This document shows positions 1 to 8,572 of a stretch of DNA of 64,000 nucleotides, one piece after another. Positions within the stretch are counted from its first letter, which is position 1. Each line of letters begins with the position of its first letter. The stretch comes from Pseudomonas sp. Bout1 (GTDB taxonomy: Bacteria > Pseudomonadota > Gammaproteobacteria > Pseudomonadales > Pseudomonadaceae), in NCBI RefSeq assembly GCF_034314165.1, contig NZ_JAVIWK010000001.1, positions 5,037,001 to 5,101,000 on the forward strand, in the 5' to 3' direction. A program made the position numbers and the translations under genes. The notes under the pieces are model-generated. The model saw only the letters and a program-made list of their open reading frames with translations. It was not told where the DNA came from and searched no databases.

Positions 1-600
1 ATGCTGCTCCAGGCTGCCACTTTCCTGCCAGAAACTCGCCACACGCGCACTGTTCTGCCAACGATTAAACCGCGCCAGGTCAACATCAATCTCCACCGTT
101 CGCAATGAAACCCACGCCCCCAACCGCGCATCAAACCGTCGATACACCTCACCCCGAGGCTTCGGCGCACGCGAGGGATGACGCTTGCCACCACTGATCA
201 TCATCTGCTGCGGATAAGCGCCACTCAGAGACTGCCCCAACCACGGCTGCGGCAATTGCCAAAACAACGTGCGCTCACAATAAAACTGCCCGGCAACTGC
301 GGTCGCCACCAGCAACCCGCTGCGCAAGGCATCTTCCGGCGCATGCTCAAGGCACCAGACCAGCCGCTGGCGCCCAGGCTCCCTGGCAAACAGCCAATAA
401 CAGGCCGCCCACACCGCACGCACAGCCGGCACACTGCCCGGCGCCTGCAAATGCACCAGCAACTCGTCACCACGCTCAAGGCGCAAGCGAATCAGCGGCT
501 GGCCCTCAAGGGTAAGACTCAGGCGGCTGTCAGTTTCATCAGCGTCAAGGGCCGGCCCCGCCGGCAAGGGCAAGACAGAAAGGTCATTCAGATTGGACAT
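1..600 (-). CDS. Siderophore-type N-acetyltransferase (IucB/AlcB-like), 3' end outside window
   Basis: This open frame of 200 codons runs off the left edge, so the C-terminal part is missing. It begins at an ATG at 600 (MSNLNDLSVLPLP). The last visible residues, FNRWQNSARVASFWQESGSL, match the conserved block of the IucB/AlcB/MbtK acyltransferase family, GNAT-fold enzymes that transfer an acyl group from CoA to a hydroxylated amine during hydroxamate siderophore synthesis. That block normally opens the GNAT domain, so roughly the catalytic half lies outside the window. The first 180 residues are the poorly conserved N-terminal extension seen in this family. A role in siderophore assembly is inferred from the motif only. 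No Shine-Dalgarno sequence is obvious upstream. Confidence 0.7.
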   Translation of the reverse strand, partial: MSNLNDLSVLPLPAGPALDADETDSRLSLTLEGQPLIRLRLERGDELLVHLQAPGSVPAVRAVWAACYWLFAREPGRQRLVWCLEHAPEDALRSGLLVATAVAGQFYCERTLFWQLPQPWLGQSLSGAYPQQMMISGGKRHPSRAPKPRGEVYRRFDARLGAWVSLRTVEIDVDLARFNRWQNSARVASFWQESGSLEQH

Positions 601-666
601 GGGATGGGCTCACAAATCGTCGACAGTTCAACAAGTGACGTGAGCCAAGCGCAAAAATTTAGACGA

Positions 667-1455
667 TCACGGCACCGGCATCACATCGATGCGGTAAGGC
701 TCGAAGATCTTCAGCAACTGGCCATTATCGCGCAGTTGCTTGAGCAACCCCGAAAATGCCGGCCCGCTGATGGGCGCCTTGGGCCGCAACAATGCAAAGT
801 GGTGATACACCTGGTCAATCCGTTCAGACACCAGGAACTGCCCCGCCGTGTCGGCGTTGCGCACCAGGAAATCGCTGAGGTAGGAGCGCGTCACCAAGGC
901 GATGTCGGCACGGCCCCGGGCAACCATCAGCAGGTTGCTGTCATGGGAATAGGTCAAGGTGGCGTTGAAGTGCTCCGCCAGGTACTTGGGGTCGGGGTTG
1001 AAGTGGGCGAATGCATAGTGATAACCGCTGAACACCGCCAGGCGTTTGCCGGCCAAATCGGTGAAGTACGACTGGTCGCGGCCAGGCTCACGCTGGGCAA
1101 CGAAAATCTCGGCGTCTTCCAGGCCCATGTCGACCGCCGTATGAGGAATGTCCTGCCAGCCCCAGTTCGGGTTTTCGAAGATCGCCATATCAACCCGGCC
1201 CTGCTCAAAATCACGAAAACGCCGGGGAATCGAGGTGGGCACCAGCACAAACTGGTAATCGGTTTGCAGCGCGTTCAAGGCTTCCACCAGTTGCGGCAGC
1301 AAACCGGTGTCGGCGCCCTGCTCCGGGCGCACGGTGTAGGGCGGAAAATGCGCGGCACCAATCCTCACCAGTTGGGCGGCCGAAGCCGGCATCAGCCACA
1401 GTGCGCCAAGCGCCAATATTGAGAGTCCTGCAGCCAATCGCCAAGGCGAAAACAT
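667..1455 (-). CDS. Periplasmic solute-binding protein, family 3-like
   Basis: The product is a 262-residue exported protein of the amino-acid-type periplasmic binding fold (SBP_bac_3-like). The N-terminus from the ATG at 1455 (MFSPWRLAAGLSILALGALW) is a clear Sec signal peptide ending near ASA-AQ. A GTG at 1467 would add four residues. The mature part opens with VRIGAAHFPPYTV, the usual first strand and ligand-loop pattern of this family. No permease or ATPase lies nearby, so it may be an orphan binding protein or a sensor-like protein; many Pseudomonas genomes carry such solitary members. The ligand cannot be told from the sequence. It lies 66 bp upstream of the acetyltransferase on the same strand. 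Confidence 0.75.
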   Translation of the reverse strand: MFSPWRLAAGLSILALGALWLMPASAAQLVRIGAAHFPPYTVRPEQGADTGLLPQLVEALNALQTDYQFVLVPTSIPRRFRDFEQGRVDMAIFENPNWGWQDIPHTAVDMGLEDAEIFVAQREPGRDQSYFTDLAGKRLAVFSGYHYAFAHFNPDPKYLAEHFNATLTYSHDSNLLMVARGRADIALVTRSYLSDFLVRNADTAGQFLVSERIDQVYHHFALLRPKAPISGPAFSGLLKQLRDNGQLLKIFEPYRIDVMPVP

Positions 1456-1553
1456 CAAGGCACACACCGTCGAAAACTTTGATCCCCTAAACTAGGCGTT
1501 TTTGTCTATCGAGACAACTTTCTGCCGCACAATTAATAGCTTGCGCCAAAGGG

Positions 1554-2177
1554 TCAGTCAGCTTTCAAAACCATCAGTAAGGCTTCGTCGGCCAGTTGCT
1601 CCAGGGTCATGCTGCCCTGGGCGCGAAACCAGGTAGTGGTCCAGGACAAGGCGCCGGTCAAAAAACGCCGGGTGACAAACACATCGCCCTTGATGTAACC
1701 GGCATTTTTGGCCTCTCCCAGCACCTGCAGCCAGATGTCTTCGTACACATCGCGCAAGGCCAGTACTTGAGCCTGCCCCTCGGCCGACAGCGAACGCCAT
1801 TCATACACCAGCACCGCCATCGCCTCGCCGCTGCCACCCATGATCGATTGCAATTCGCAACGAATCAGCGCCAACACCCGCTCGCGCACGTTGCTCGCCT
1901 CGGCCAGCGAAGCGCGCATCAGGGCGGTGTTGTAGTGGATGGTTTCCTCCATCACCGCCCGCAGGATTTCGTCCTTGCTCTTGAAGTGATGGAAGATACT
2001 GCCGGACTGGATCCCTACCGCGCCGGCCAGGTCACGCACGGTGGTGCGCTCAAAACCCTTGTTGCGAAACAGGTGGGCCGCGGTTTGCAGCAGCTTGCCA
2101 CGGGCACTGTCGGGGTCAGTCAGTTGCCCGGCGTCTACCATGGTGTGCATCACCCGCAGGGCTTTTTGCTCATCCAT
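1554..2177 (-). CDS. atuR: TetR-family repressor of the atu cluster
   Basis: The 207-residue protein has a TetR/AcrR helix-turn-helix at about residues 25-75 (TVRDLAGAVGIQSGSIFHHF) followed by an all-helical ligand-binding domain. It is divergent from atuA with a 153-bp intergenic region holding two large palindromes. This arrangement matches P. aeruginosa, where AtuR represses the acyclic terpene utilisation genes. The start ATG at 2177 is preceded by AAGGAG. The inducer is presumably an acyl-CoA intermediate of citronellol or geraniol breakdown; this is inferred from the pathway. The name rests on synteny plus family membership, since TetR ligand domains are hard to assign by eye. Confidence 0.85.
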   Translation of the reverse strand: MDEQKALRVMHTMVDAGQLTDPDSARGKLLQTAAHLFRNKGFERTTVRDLAGAVGIQSGSIFHHFKSKDEILRAVMEETIHYNTALMRASLAEASNVRERVLALIRCELQSIMGGSGEAMAVLVYEWRSLSAEGQAQVLALRDVYEDIWLQVLGEAKNAGYIKGDVFVTRRFLTGALSWTTTWFRAQGSMTLEQLADEALLMVLKAD

Positions 2178-2234
2178 GCTGCTCTCCTTAACTTCTGGTT
2201 ACGTCTTGGGCGGCAATTTAGGCCGTGGCAGCCA

Positions 2235-2295
2235 ACCAAGCAAGCGCTTGGGACAAAGTTGTGACCAGAGTTTACAAACCAAGCGCTTGCTTGGT
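2235..2295. promoter_or_regulatory. Paired AtuR operator palindromes in the atuR-atuA intergenic region
   Basis: CCAAGCAAGCGCTTGG at 2236-2251 is repeated as its exact reverse complement at 2279-2294, and one more base pair extends each arm (2235, 2295). Each arm also contains the 10-bp palindrome CAAGCGCTTG. The arms are 27 bp apart. For P. aeruginosa AtuR, binding to two inverted repeats in the atuA promoter has been reported, so these are the likely operators for both divergent genes. A convincing -35/-10 pair was not identified. Confidence 0.85.
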
Positions 2296-2330
2296 AGTCT
2301 CAAACCAGCAAACAAGAGGAAGGACACCCC

Positions 2331-4109
2331 ATGAACAAGACGGTACGCATCGGCTGCGCCAGCGCTTTCTGGGGCGACACCTGCACCGCCGCTGCGCAGT
2401 TGGTACACGGCGGCGCGCTGGATTACCTGGTGTTCGACTACCTGGCGGAAGTGACAATGTCGATCCTCGCCGGGGCGCGGTTGAAAGATCCCCAGGCCGG
2501 CTATGCCACGGATTTTGTCGAAGTGCTGAAGCCGCTGCTGGCCGATATCCAGCGCCAGCGCATCCGCGTGATCAGCAATGCCGGCGGCATCAACCCCCAA
2601 GCCTGCGCCGCCGCGTTGCAGGCAGCCTGCGACCAGGCTCAAATCCCCTTGAAAATCGCCGTGCTGCTGGGGGATGACCTGCAACCGCAGTTCAAACAGT
2701 TGCACGGCGTCACCGACATGTTCAGCGGCGCGCCGCTGCCGGCGATGTGCATATCGACCAATGCTTACCTCGGCGCACCGGGCATCGTGCAGGCGCTGAG
2801 GCTGGGGGCCGATATCGTCATCACTGGCCGGGTGGTGGACAGCGCGGTGGTCAGCGCGGCACTGGTGCATGAATTCGACTGGTCCTGGCAGGATTACGAC
2901 CGCCTGGCCCAGGCTGCATTGGCCGGGCATATCATCGAATGTGGCGCGCAGTGCACCGGCGGCAACTTCACCGACTGGCGGGAGGTGCCAGACTACGAAC
3001 ACATCGGCTTCCCGATTGTGGAGGTCAGCGCCGATGGCCAGTTCACCGTCAGTAAAGTCGACGGCACCGGCGGGTTGATCAACGAACTGAGCGTCGCCGA
3101 ACAACTGCTGTATGAGATCGGCGACCCGCGTGCCTACCTGTTGCCCGATGTAATCTGCGACTTCAGCCAGGTCAAGCTCCGGCAACAAGGCAAAAACCGC
3201 GTGCACCTGCACGGCGCCAAAGGCTTGCCGCCTACCGATCAATACAAAGTCAGCGCCACCTACCCGGACGGCTTTCGCTGCACCGCCAGTTGCCTGATCG
3301 CCGGGATCGACGCGGTGGCCAAGGCCGAGCGGGTCAGCCAGGCGATCATCAACAAGACCTCAGAGCTGTTCAGCCAGCACGGCTGGGCGCCCTACACCGA
3401 CGTCAACATCGAACTGCTGGGCAGCGAAGCCACCTACGGCCCTCACGCCCAACGCCAGGACTGCCGCGAAGTGGTGGTGAAACTGGCGGTACGTCACCCG
3501 AGCAAGCAGGCACTGGTGCTGTTCGCCCGGGAGATCGCCCAGGCGGCGACCGGCATGGCGCCGGGGCTTACCGGCATCGTTGGCGGGCGGCCCACGGTGT
3601 ATCCGCTGATTCGGCTGTTTTCATTCCTGATCGATAAAAGCGCCTGTGAACTGCAGGTCGACTTTCTTGGCGAGCGGCATGCCTGCGAACTTCCTGTCGC
3701 CGAGCCGCTGAACACTTCAATCGCATTGATCGACCCGCCCAAACCCCAAGGCCGCGCCGACGCCAACGTGCCGCTGGTCAAGCTGGCCGTGGCCCGCTCC
3801 GGCGACAAGGGCAACCACAGCAACATCGGCGTGGTCGCCCGCGAGCCCGAGTACCTGCCGTGGATCGCCGAAGCGCTGACGCCTGAAGTGATCGTCGACT
3901 GGATGAGCCACGTACTCGACCCGATTCACGGTCGTGTCGAGCGCTGGTACTTGCCCGGCAGCCACAGCCTGAACTTCCTGCTGGAAAACGCCTTGGGCGG
4001 CGGCGGGATCGCCAGCCTGCGCATCGACCCACAAGGCAAAGCCTTTGCCCAGCAACTGCTGGAAATCCCGATTGCCGTGCCGCAACACATTGCCGATCAA
4101 CTCACTTAA
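2331..4109 (+). CDS. atuA: Acyclic terpene utilisation protein AtuA
   Basis: This 592-residue protein has the two-part architecture of the AtuA family: a DUF1446-type domain over about the first 450 residues (opening [13 protein letters not shown]) and a C-terminal domain with the signature [18 protein letters not shown]. AtuA is required for growth on citronellol and geraniol in P. aeruginosa, but its reaction has not been firmly established. It is the first gene of a five-gene run with short gaps (atuA-atuE). The ATG at 2331 follows AGGAAGGA at a good distance, and the operator palindromes lie just upstream. Length and gene order agree with the P. aeruginosa cluster. Confidence 0.9.
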   Translation: MNKTVRIGCASAFWGDTCTAAAQLVHGGALDYLVFDYLAEVTMSILAGARLKDPQAGYATDFVEVLKPLLADIQRQRIRVISNAGGINPQACAAALQAACDQAQIPLKIAVLLGDDLQPQFKQLHGVTDMFSGAPLPAMCISTNAYLGAPGIVQALRLGADIVITGRVVDSAVVSAALVHEFDWSWQDYDRLAQAALAGHIIECGAQCTGGNFTDWREVPDYEHIGFPIVEVSADGQFTVSKVDGTGGLINELSVAEQLLYEIGDPRAYLLPDVICDFSQVKLRQQGKNRVHLHGAKGLPPTDQYKVSATYPDGFRCTASCLIAGIDAVAKAERVSQAIINKTSELFSQHGWAPYTDVNIELLGSEATYGPHAQRQDCREVVVKLAVRHPSKQALVLFAREIAQAATGMAPGLTGIVGGRPTVYPLIRLFSFLIDKSACELQVDFLGERHACELPVAEPLNTSIALIDPPKPQGRADANVPLVKLAVARSGDKGNHSNIGVVAREPEYLPWIAEALTPEVIVDWMSHVLDPIHGRVERWYLPGSHSLNFLLENALGGGGIASLRIDPQGKAFAQQLLEIPIAVPQHIADQLT

Positions 4110-4121
4110 AGGACCCTCGCC

Positions 4122-4994
4122 GTGGCCTTCGACTCGATCTTCAAAGCCGATTTGTTCCAGGGGCAAACCATCATTGTGACTGGCGGCGGCAGTGGCATTG
4201 GCCGCTGCACCGCCCACGAGTTGGCGGCCCTCGGCGCCCATGTGATTCTGGTGGGACGCAAACCGGAAAAACTGCAAACGGTCGCAGCAGAGATCAGCGA
4301 AGACGGCGGCCGCGCCAGTTGGCAGGCCTGCGACATTCGGGATGAGGAGGCCGTCAAGACGCTGGTCGGCCAGCTCCTTCACGAGCACGGCCCGGTTCAT
4401 GGCCTGGTCAACAACGCCGGCGGCCAATACCCCTCACCGCTCGCGTCGATCAACCAGAAGGGCTTTGAAACCGTGTTGCGCACCAACCTGGTGGGCGGCT
4501 TCCTGATGGCCCGGGAAGTGTTCAACCAGAGCATGAGCAAGCACGGCGGCTCGATCGTCAACATGCTCGCCGACATGTGGGGCGGCATGCCGGGCATGGG
4601 CCACTCGGGCGCGGCACGTTCGGGCATGGATAACTTCACCAAGACCGCCGCGTTCGAATGGGGTTACGCCGGGGTACGGGTCAACGCCGTGGCGCCCGGC
4701 TGGATTGCCTCCAGCGGCATGGACACCTACGAAGGCGCGTTCAAGGCGGTAATCCCGACCCTGCGCGAGCATGTACCGCTCAAACGCATCGGCACCGAAT
4801 CGGAAGTCAGCGCGGCGATAGTGTTCTTGCTCAGCCCCGCCGCCGCGTTCGTCAGCGGCAGCACCTTGCGCATCGACGGCGCCGCCAGCCTCGGCAGCCG
4901 CGCCTGGCCACTGCACAAGGCGCAACCGCCGAGTGTGTCCTTTAATGGTTTCCACCGGGCGTACTTGCCGGATGTGCTCAAGGAGGAGAAATAG
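4122..4994 (+). CDS. atuB: Short-chain dehydrogenase AtuB
   Basis: The product is a 290-residue SDR with the dinucleotide-binding motif TGGGSGIG near residue 25 and the NNAG motif. The usual catalytic YxxxK is absent: the aligned segment reads HSGAARSGMDNF, placing Ser162 and Arg166 where Tyr and Lys are expected. 2,4-dienoyl-CoA reductase-type SDRs also lack that tyrosine, so it may act as a reductase of unsaturated acyl-CoA rather than an alcohol dehydrogenase. The start is GTG at 4122 behind AAAGGACC, 12 bp after atuA. The stop codon is embedded in the ribosome-binding site of atuC, suggesting translational coupling. AtuB belongs to the atu pathway, but its exact step is unsettled. Confidence 0.85.
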   Translation: MAFDSIFKADLFQGQTIIVTGGGSGIGRCTAHELAALGAHVILVGRKPEKLQTVAAEISEDGGRASWQACDIRDEEAVKTLVGQLLHEHGPVHGLVNNAGGQYPSPLASINQKGFETVLRTNLVGGFLMAREVFNQSMSKHGGSIVNMLADMWGGMPGMGHSGAARSGMDNFTKTAAFEWGYAGVRVNAVAPGWIASSGMDTYEGAFKAVIPTLREHVPLKRIGTESEVSAAIVFLLSPAAAFVSGSTLRIDGAASLGSRAWPLHKAQPPSVSFNGFHRAYLPDVLKEEK

Positions 4995-4997
4995 GCC

Positions 4998-6614
4998 ATG
5001 CCGGTGATCGACTCGCAACTCGACGCCCACAGCCCGCAATTCGCGCAGAACCGCGAAGCGATGCTCATAGGCGTCCATCAACTGCGCCAGCTGGAGCAAA
5101 ACCTGTTGGCCAAGGCGGCTGAAGCCAAGGCGAAGTTCGACAAACGCGGGCAGCTGCTGCCACGCGAACGCCTCAATTTACTGCTCGACCCTGGCGCACC
5201 GTTCCTCGAACTGGCAAGCCTGGCCGGCTACAAATTGCACGACGACAAGGACGGCACCGCAGCCGGTGGCGGGCTGATTGCGGGCATCGGCTATGTCAGC
5301 GGCGTGCGCATGCTGGTGGTGGCCAATAACAGCGCGATCAAGGGCGGCACCATTTCGCCCTCGGGCCTGAAAAAATCCCTGCGCCTGCAACAGATCGCCA
5401 TGGAAAACAAACTGCCTGTGGTGACGCTGGCGGAAAGCGGCGGCGCCAACCTCAACTACGCCGCCGAGATTTTCGTCGAAGGCGCACGCAGCTTCGCCAA
5501 CCAGGCGCGAATGTCGGCCATGGGCTTGCCGCAGATCACCGTGGTGCATGGCTCGGCCACGGCGGGCGGCGCGTATCAGCCGGGGCTTTCGGATTATGTG
5601 GTGGTGGTGCGTGGCAAGGCCAAGTTGTTTTTGGCTGGCCCGCCGCTGCTCAAGGCTGCCACTGGCGAAGTCGCCACCGATGAAGAACTCGGTGGCGCCC
5701 AGATGCACGCGCAAACCGCCGGGACTGCTGAATACCTGGCGGAAAACGACGCTGACGGCGTGCGCATCGTGCGCGAGATCGTCAGCCTGTTGCCGTGGGA
5801 TGACCGCTTGCCGGTTATTCAGCCACGTGCTTTTGCCGAGCCGCTGTACCCGATTGAAGAGCTGTTGGGGTTGATCCCCGCCGACCCGAAAAAGCCCTAC
5901 GACGTGCGCGAAATCCTCGCGCGATTGGCGGACGCTTCCAACTTCCTCGAATTCAAGGGCGAGTTCGACCCGCACACCGTCTGCGGCCACCTGCATATCC
6001 AGGGCCGCGCCTGCGGTTTTATCGGCAACAACGGGCCGATCACGCCAAAGGGCGCGAGCAAGGCCGCGCAGTTTATCCAGCTGTGCGACCAGAGCCAGAC
6101 GCCGCTGCTGTTCTTCCACAACACCACGGGTTTCATGGTGGGCACCGAGTCGGAACAACAAGGCGTGATCAAACATGGCGCGAAGATGATCCAGGCAGTG
6201 GCCAATGCCCGGGTGCCGAAATTGACCATCGTCGTCGGCGGCTCCTACGGCGCCGGCAACTACGCGATGTGCGGCCGTGGCCTCGACCCGCGTTTTATCT
6301 TCGCCTGGCCCAACAGCCGCACCGCCGTGATGGGCGGTGCCCAGGCGGGCAAGGTGCTGCGGATCGTCACCGAGGCCAAGCAGTTGAAAGACGGTTTGGT
6401 GCCGGACCCCAAGGTGCTCGACATGCTCGAACAGGTCACCGCACAGAAGCTCGACAGCCAGTCCACCGCCCTCTACGGCAGCGCCAACCTATGGGACGAC
6501 GGGCTGATTGACCCACGAGATACTCGGACCTTGCTCGGGTTTTTGCTGGACATCTGCCATGAGGCGCAAGTGCGGCAACTACAGCCCAACAGCTTTGGTG
6601 TTGCGCGGTTTTAA
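4998..6614 (+). CDS. atuC: Geranyl-CoA carboxylase, carboxyltransferase (beta) subunit
   Basis: This 538-residue protein is a biotin-dependent acyl-CoA carboxyltransferase with the two crotonase-like halves of the family. The glycine-rich segment GGSYGAGNYAMCGRGLDPRF near residue 414 is the hallmark of the 3-methylcrotonyl/geranyl-CoA type. Together with the biotin-bearing AtuF it should carboxylate the methyl branch of cis-geranyl-CoA. Methylcrotonyl-CoA carboxylase beta (LiuB) is a close relative; the assignment to geranyl-CoA rests on the flanking atuA, atuB, atuD and atuR. The ATG at 4998 has AGGAGG overlapping the end of atuB. The partner subunit gene lies 2.75 kb away, beyond atuD, atuE and a repeat element. 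Confidence 0.9.
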   Translation: MPVIDSQLDAHSPQFAQNREAMLIGVHQLRQLEQNLLAKAAEAKAKFDKRGQLLPRERLNLLLDPGAPFLELASLAGYKLHDDKDGTAAGGGLIAGIGYVSGVRMLVVANNSAIKGGTISPSGLKKSLRLQQIAMENKLPVVTLAESGGANLNYAAEIFVEGARSFANQARMSAMGLPQITVVHGSATAGGAYQPGLSDYVVVVRGKAKLFLAGPPLLKAATGEVATDEELGGAQMHAQTAGTAEYLAENDADGVRIVREIVSLLPWDDRLPVIQPRAFAEPLYPIEELLGLIPADPKKPYDVREILARLADASNFLEFKGEFDPHTVCGHLHIQGRACGFIGNNGPITPKGASKAAQFIQLCDQSQTPLLFFHNTTGFMVGTESEQQGVIKHGAKMIQAVANARVPKLTIVVGGSYGAGNYAMCGRGLDPRFIFAWPNSRTAVMGGAQAGKVLRIVTEAKQLKDGLVPDPKVLDMLEQVTAQKLDSQSTALYGSANLWDDGLIDPRDTRTLLGFLLDICHEAQVRQLQPNSFGVARF

Positions 6615-6636
6615 CCCTTAAAGGAGAACAATAAAA

Positions 6637-7794
6637 ATGATCTTCACCCAGGAACACGAAGCTCTGCGCCGCACCGTCCGGGGCTTTGTCGAGCGCGAGA
6701 TCAACCCGCATGTGGATGAGTGGGAAAAAGCCGGGCGCTTCCCGATCCACGAGATCTTCCGCAAGGCCGGCGACCTCGGGTTGCTGGGCATCTCCAAGCC
6801 GGAAACATTCGGCGGCATGGGCCTCGACTACAGCTATTCCATCGTCGCCGCCGAAGAGTTCGGCACCATTCGCTGCGGCGGCATCCCGATGTCCATCGGT
6901 GTGCAGACCGACATGTGCACCCCGGCCCTGGCCCGTTTCGGCTCCGACGAGTTGCGCGATGAATTCCTGCGCCCGGCCATCAGCGGCGAACAGGTGGGCT
7001 GCATCGGCGTTTCGGAAACCGGCGCCGGCTCCGACGTGGCCGGGTTGAAAACCCACGCCCGCAAAGACGGCACCGACTACGTGATCAACGGCAGCAAGAT
7101 GTGGATCACCAACTCCCCGAGCGCCGACTTTATCTGCCTGCTGGCCAACACCTCGGACGACAAGCCGCACATCAACAAATCGCTGATCATGCTGCCAATG
7201 ACCACCCCCGGCATTAGCGTCAGCCCGCCCCTGGAAAAGCTCGGCATGCACAGCTCGGAAACCGCCCAGGTGTTTTTCGACGACGTGCGCATCCCCCAGC
7301 GCAACCGCATTGGCCATGAAGGCGCGGGGTTCATGATGCAAATGCTGCAGTTCCAGGAGGAGCGGCTGTTTGGCGCGGCCAATATGGTCAAGGGCCTGGA
7401 GTACTGCGTCGACAGCACCATTGAGTACTGCAAGGAGCGCAAGACCTTCGGCAAGGCGTTAATCGACAACCAGGTGATCCACTTTCGCCTGGCCGAACTG
7501 TCCACCGAAATCGAGTGCCTGCGAGCGCTGGTGTACCAGGCCACCGAGCAGTACATCAAGGGCCAGGACGTGACGCGCCTGGCCTCCATGGCCAAGCTCA
7601 AGGCCGGGCGCCTCGGGCGAGAGGTCAGCGACAGCTGCCTGCAATATTGGGGCGGCATGGGGTTCATGTGGGACAACCCGGTGGCCCGGGCTTATCGCGA
7701 TGTGCGGTTGGTGTCGATTGGCGGTGGGGCGGACGAGATCATGCTGGGGATTATCTGCAAATTGATGGGCACCTTGCCGGGGAAAAAGTCGTGA
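6637..7794 (+). CDS. atuD: Citronellyl-CoA dehydrogenase
   Basis: The 385-residue flavoprotein belongs to the acyl-CoA dehydrogenase family; GVSETGAGSDVAGLKTHA is the FAD/substrate-loop signature. Near the C-terminus the segment IGGGADEIM lacks the glutamate of the YEGT motif used as catalytic base in medium-chain enzymes. Instead Glu242 in FQEERL aligns with the base of isovaleryl-CoA dehydrogenase, fitting a branched terpenoid substrate. In the atu pathway this enzyme oxidises citronellyl-CoA to geranyl-CoA and passes electrons to ETF. A strong ribosome-binding site (AAAGGAG) precedes the ATG at 6637. Its stop overlaps the GTG start of atuE by four bases. Confidence 0.9.
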   Translation: MIFTQEHEALRRTVRGFVEREINPHVDEWEKAGRFPIHEIFRKAGDLGLLGISKPETFGGMGLDYSYSIVAAEEFGTIRCGGIPMSIGVQTDMCTPALARFGSDELRDEFLRPAISGEQVGCIGVSETGAGSDVAGLKTHARKDGTDYVINGSKMWITNSPSADFICLLANTSDDKPHINKSLIMLPMTTPGISVSPPLEKLGMHSSETAQVFFDDVRIPQRNRIGHEGAGFMMQMLQFQEERLFGAANMVKGLEYCVDSTIEYCKERKTFGKALIDNQVIHFRLAELSTEIECLRALVYQATEQYIKGQDVTRLASMAKLKAGRLGREVSDSCLQYWGGMGFMWDNPVARAYRDVRLVSIGGGADEIMLGIICKLMGTLPGKKS

Positions 7795-8564
7795 ATACGG
7801 TGTTGCTGGAACCGCATAACGGGGTGTTGCATGTGACGCTCAATCGGCCCGAGAGCCGCAATGCCATGAGTTTGGAGATGGTCAACGAACTGCGCGCGGT
7901 GCTGGCCGATGTGGCTGCGGACCAGACCGTACGGGCGTTGGTTATCAGCGGCGCGGGTGGGCATTTTTCGGCGGGCGGGGATGTGAAAGACATGGCCCGC
8001 GCCGGGGCCACCGGGGGCTTGCAGGCGCTGAATCTGGCGTTTGGCACACTGTTGCAGGAGGTTGAGGCGCTGCCGCAGGTGGTGATTGTGGTGCTCCAGG
8101 GAGCAGTGCTGGGCGGTGGGTTGGGGTTGGTGTGTGTCAGTGATGTGGCGATTGCGGATCATCAGGCGCAGTTTGGGATGCCCGAGACGAGCCTTGGGTT
8201 ATTGCCAGCGCAGATTGCGCCGTTTGTGGTGAAGCGCATCGGGTTGACTCAGGCACGGCGCCTGGCGCTGACGGCGGCGCGGTTTGATGGAGTTGAAGCG
8301 TTGCGCTTGGGGTTGGTGCATTTTGTGGAGCACGATCCGCAGGCCTTGGCGGAGCGGGTGGATGAGGTATTGGGGCAGGTTTTGCGCTGTGCTCCGGGGG
8401 CTAATGCGCGGACCAAGGCGCTGGTCTTGGCTAGTGGTGAGCAGGCTTTGGGGCCGTTGCTGGATCAGGCGGCTGAGTGGTTTGCCGAGGCGGTTCGTGG
8501 GGAGGAAGGGATTGAGGGGACTCAGGCTTTTGTGCAGAAGCGTAAGCCTCGGTGGGCGCGATGA
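7791..8564 (+). CDS. atuE: Isohexenylglutaconyl-CoA hydratase (crotonase family)
   Basis: The 257-residue protein is an enoyl-CoA hydratase/isomerase family member. The two oxyanion-hole segments are visible (FSAGGDVKDMARAG and GAVLGGGLGLVCVSD), and the PETSLGLLPAQ segment holds a catalytic-type glutamate. In the atu pathway it hydrates isohexenylglutaconyl-CoA after carboxylation. The frame stays open upstream to 7515, but the true start is the GTG at 7791, which overlaps the atuD stop codon as GTGA. It is the last gene before the large repeat element at 8573-9340, so it may end the first transcript. Confidence 0.88.
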   Translation: MNTVLLEPHNGVLHVTLNRPESRNAMSLEMVNELRAVLADVAADQTVRALVISGAGGHFSAGGDVKDMARAGATGGLQALNLAFGTLLQEVEALPQVVIVVLQGAVLGGGLGLVCVSDVAIADHQAQFGMPETSLGLLPAQIAPFVVKRIGLTQARRLALTAARFDGVEALRLGLVHFVEHDPQALAERVDEVLGQVLRCAPGANARTKALVLASGEQALGPLLDQAAEWFAEAVRGEEGIEGTQAFVQKRKPRWAR

Positions 8565-8572
8565 ATGGGGGG

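Noticed and set aside
178..1422. A 414-codon plus-strand frame
   Set aside because: It runs antisense to the acetyltransferase and solute-binding protein genes, and its arginine/histidine/glutamine-rich product is typical of shadow frames in G+C-rich DNA.
2249..2277. TTGGGA-N17-TTACAA as the atuA promoter
   Set aside because: The -10 hexamer matches consensus in only two of six positions; the spacing alone is not enough.
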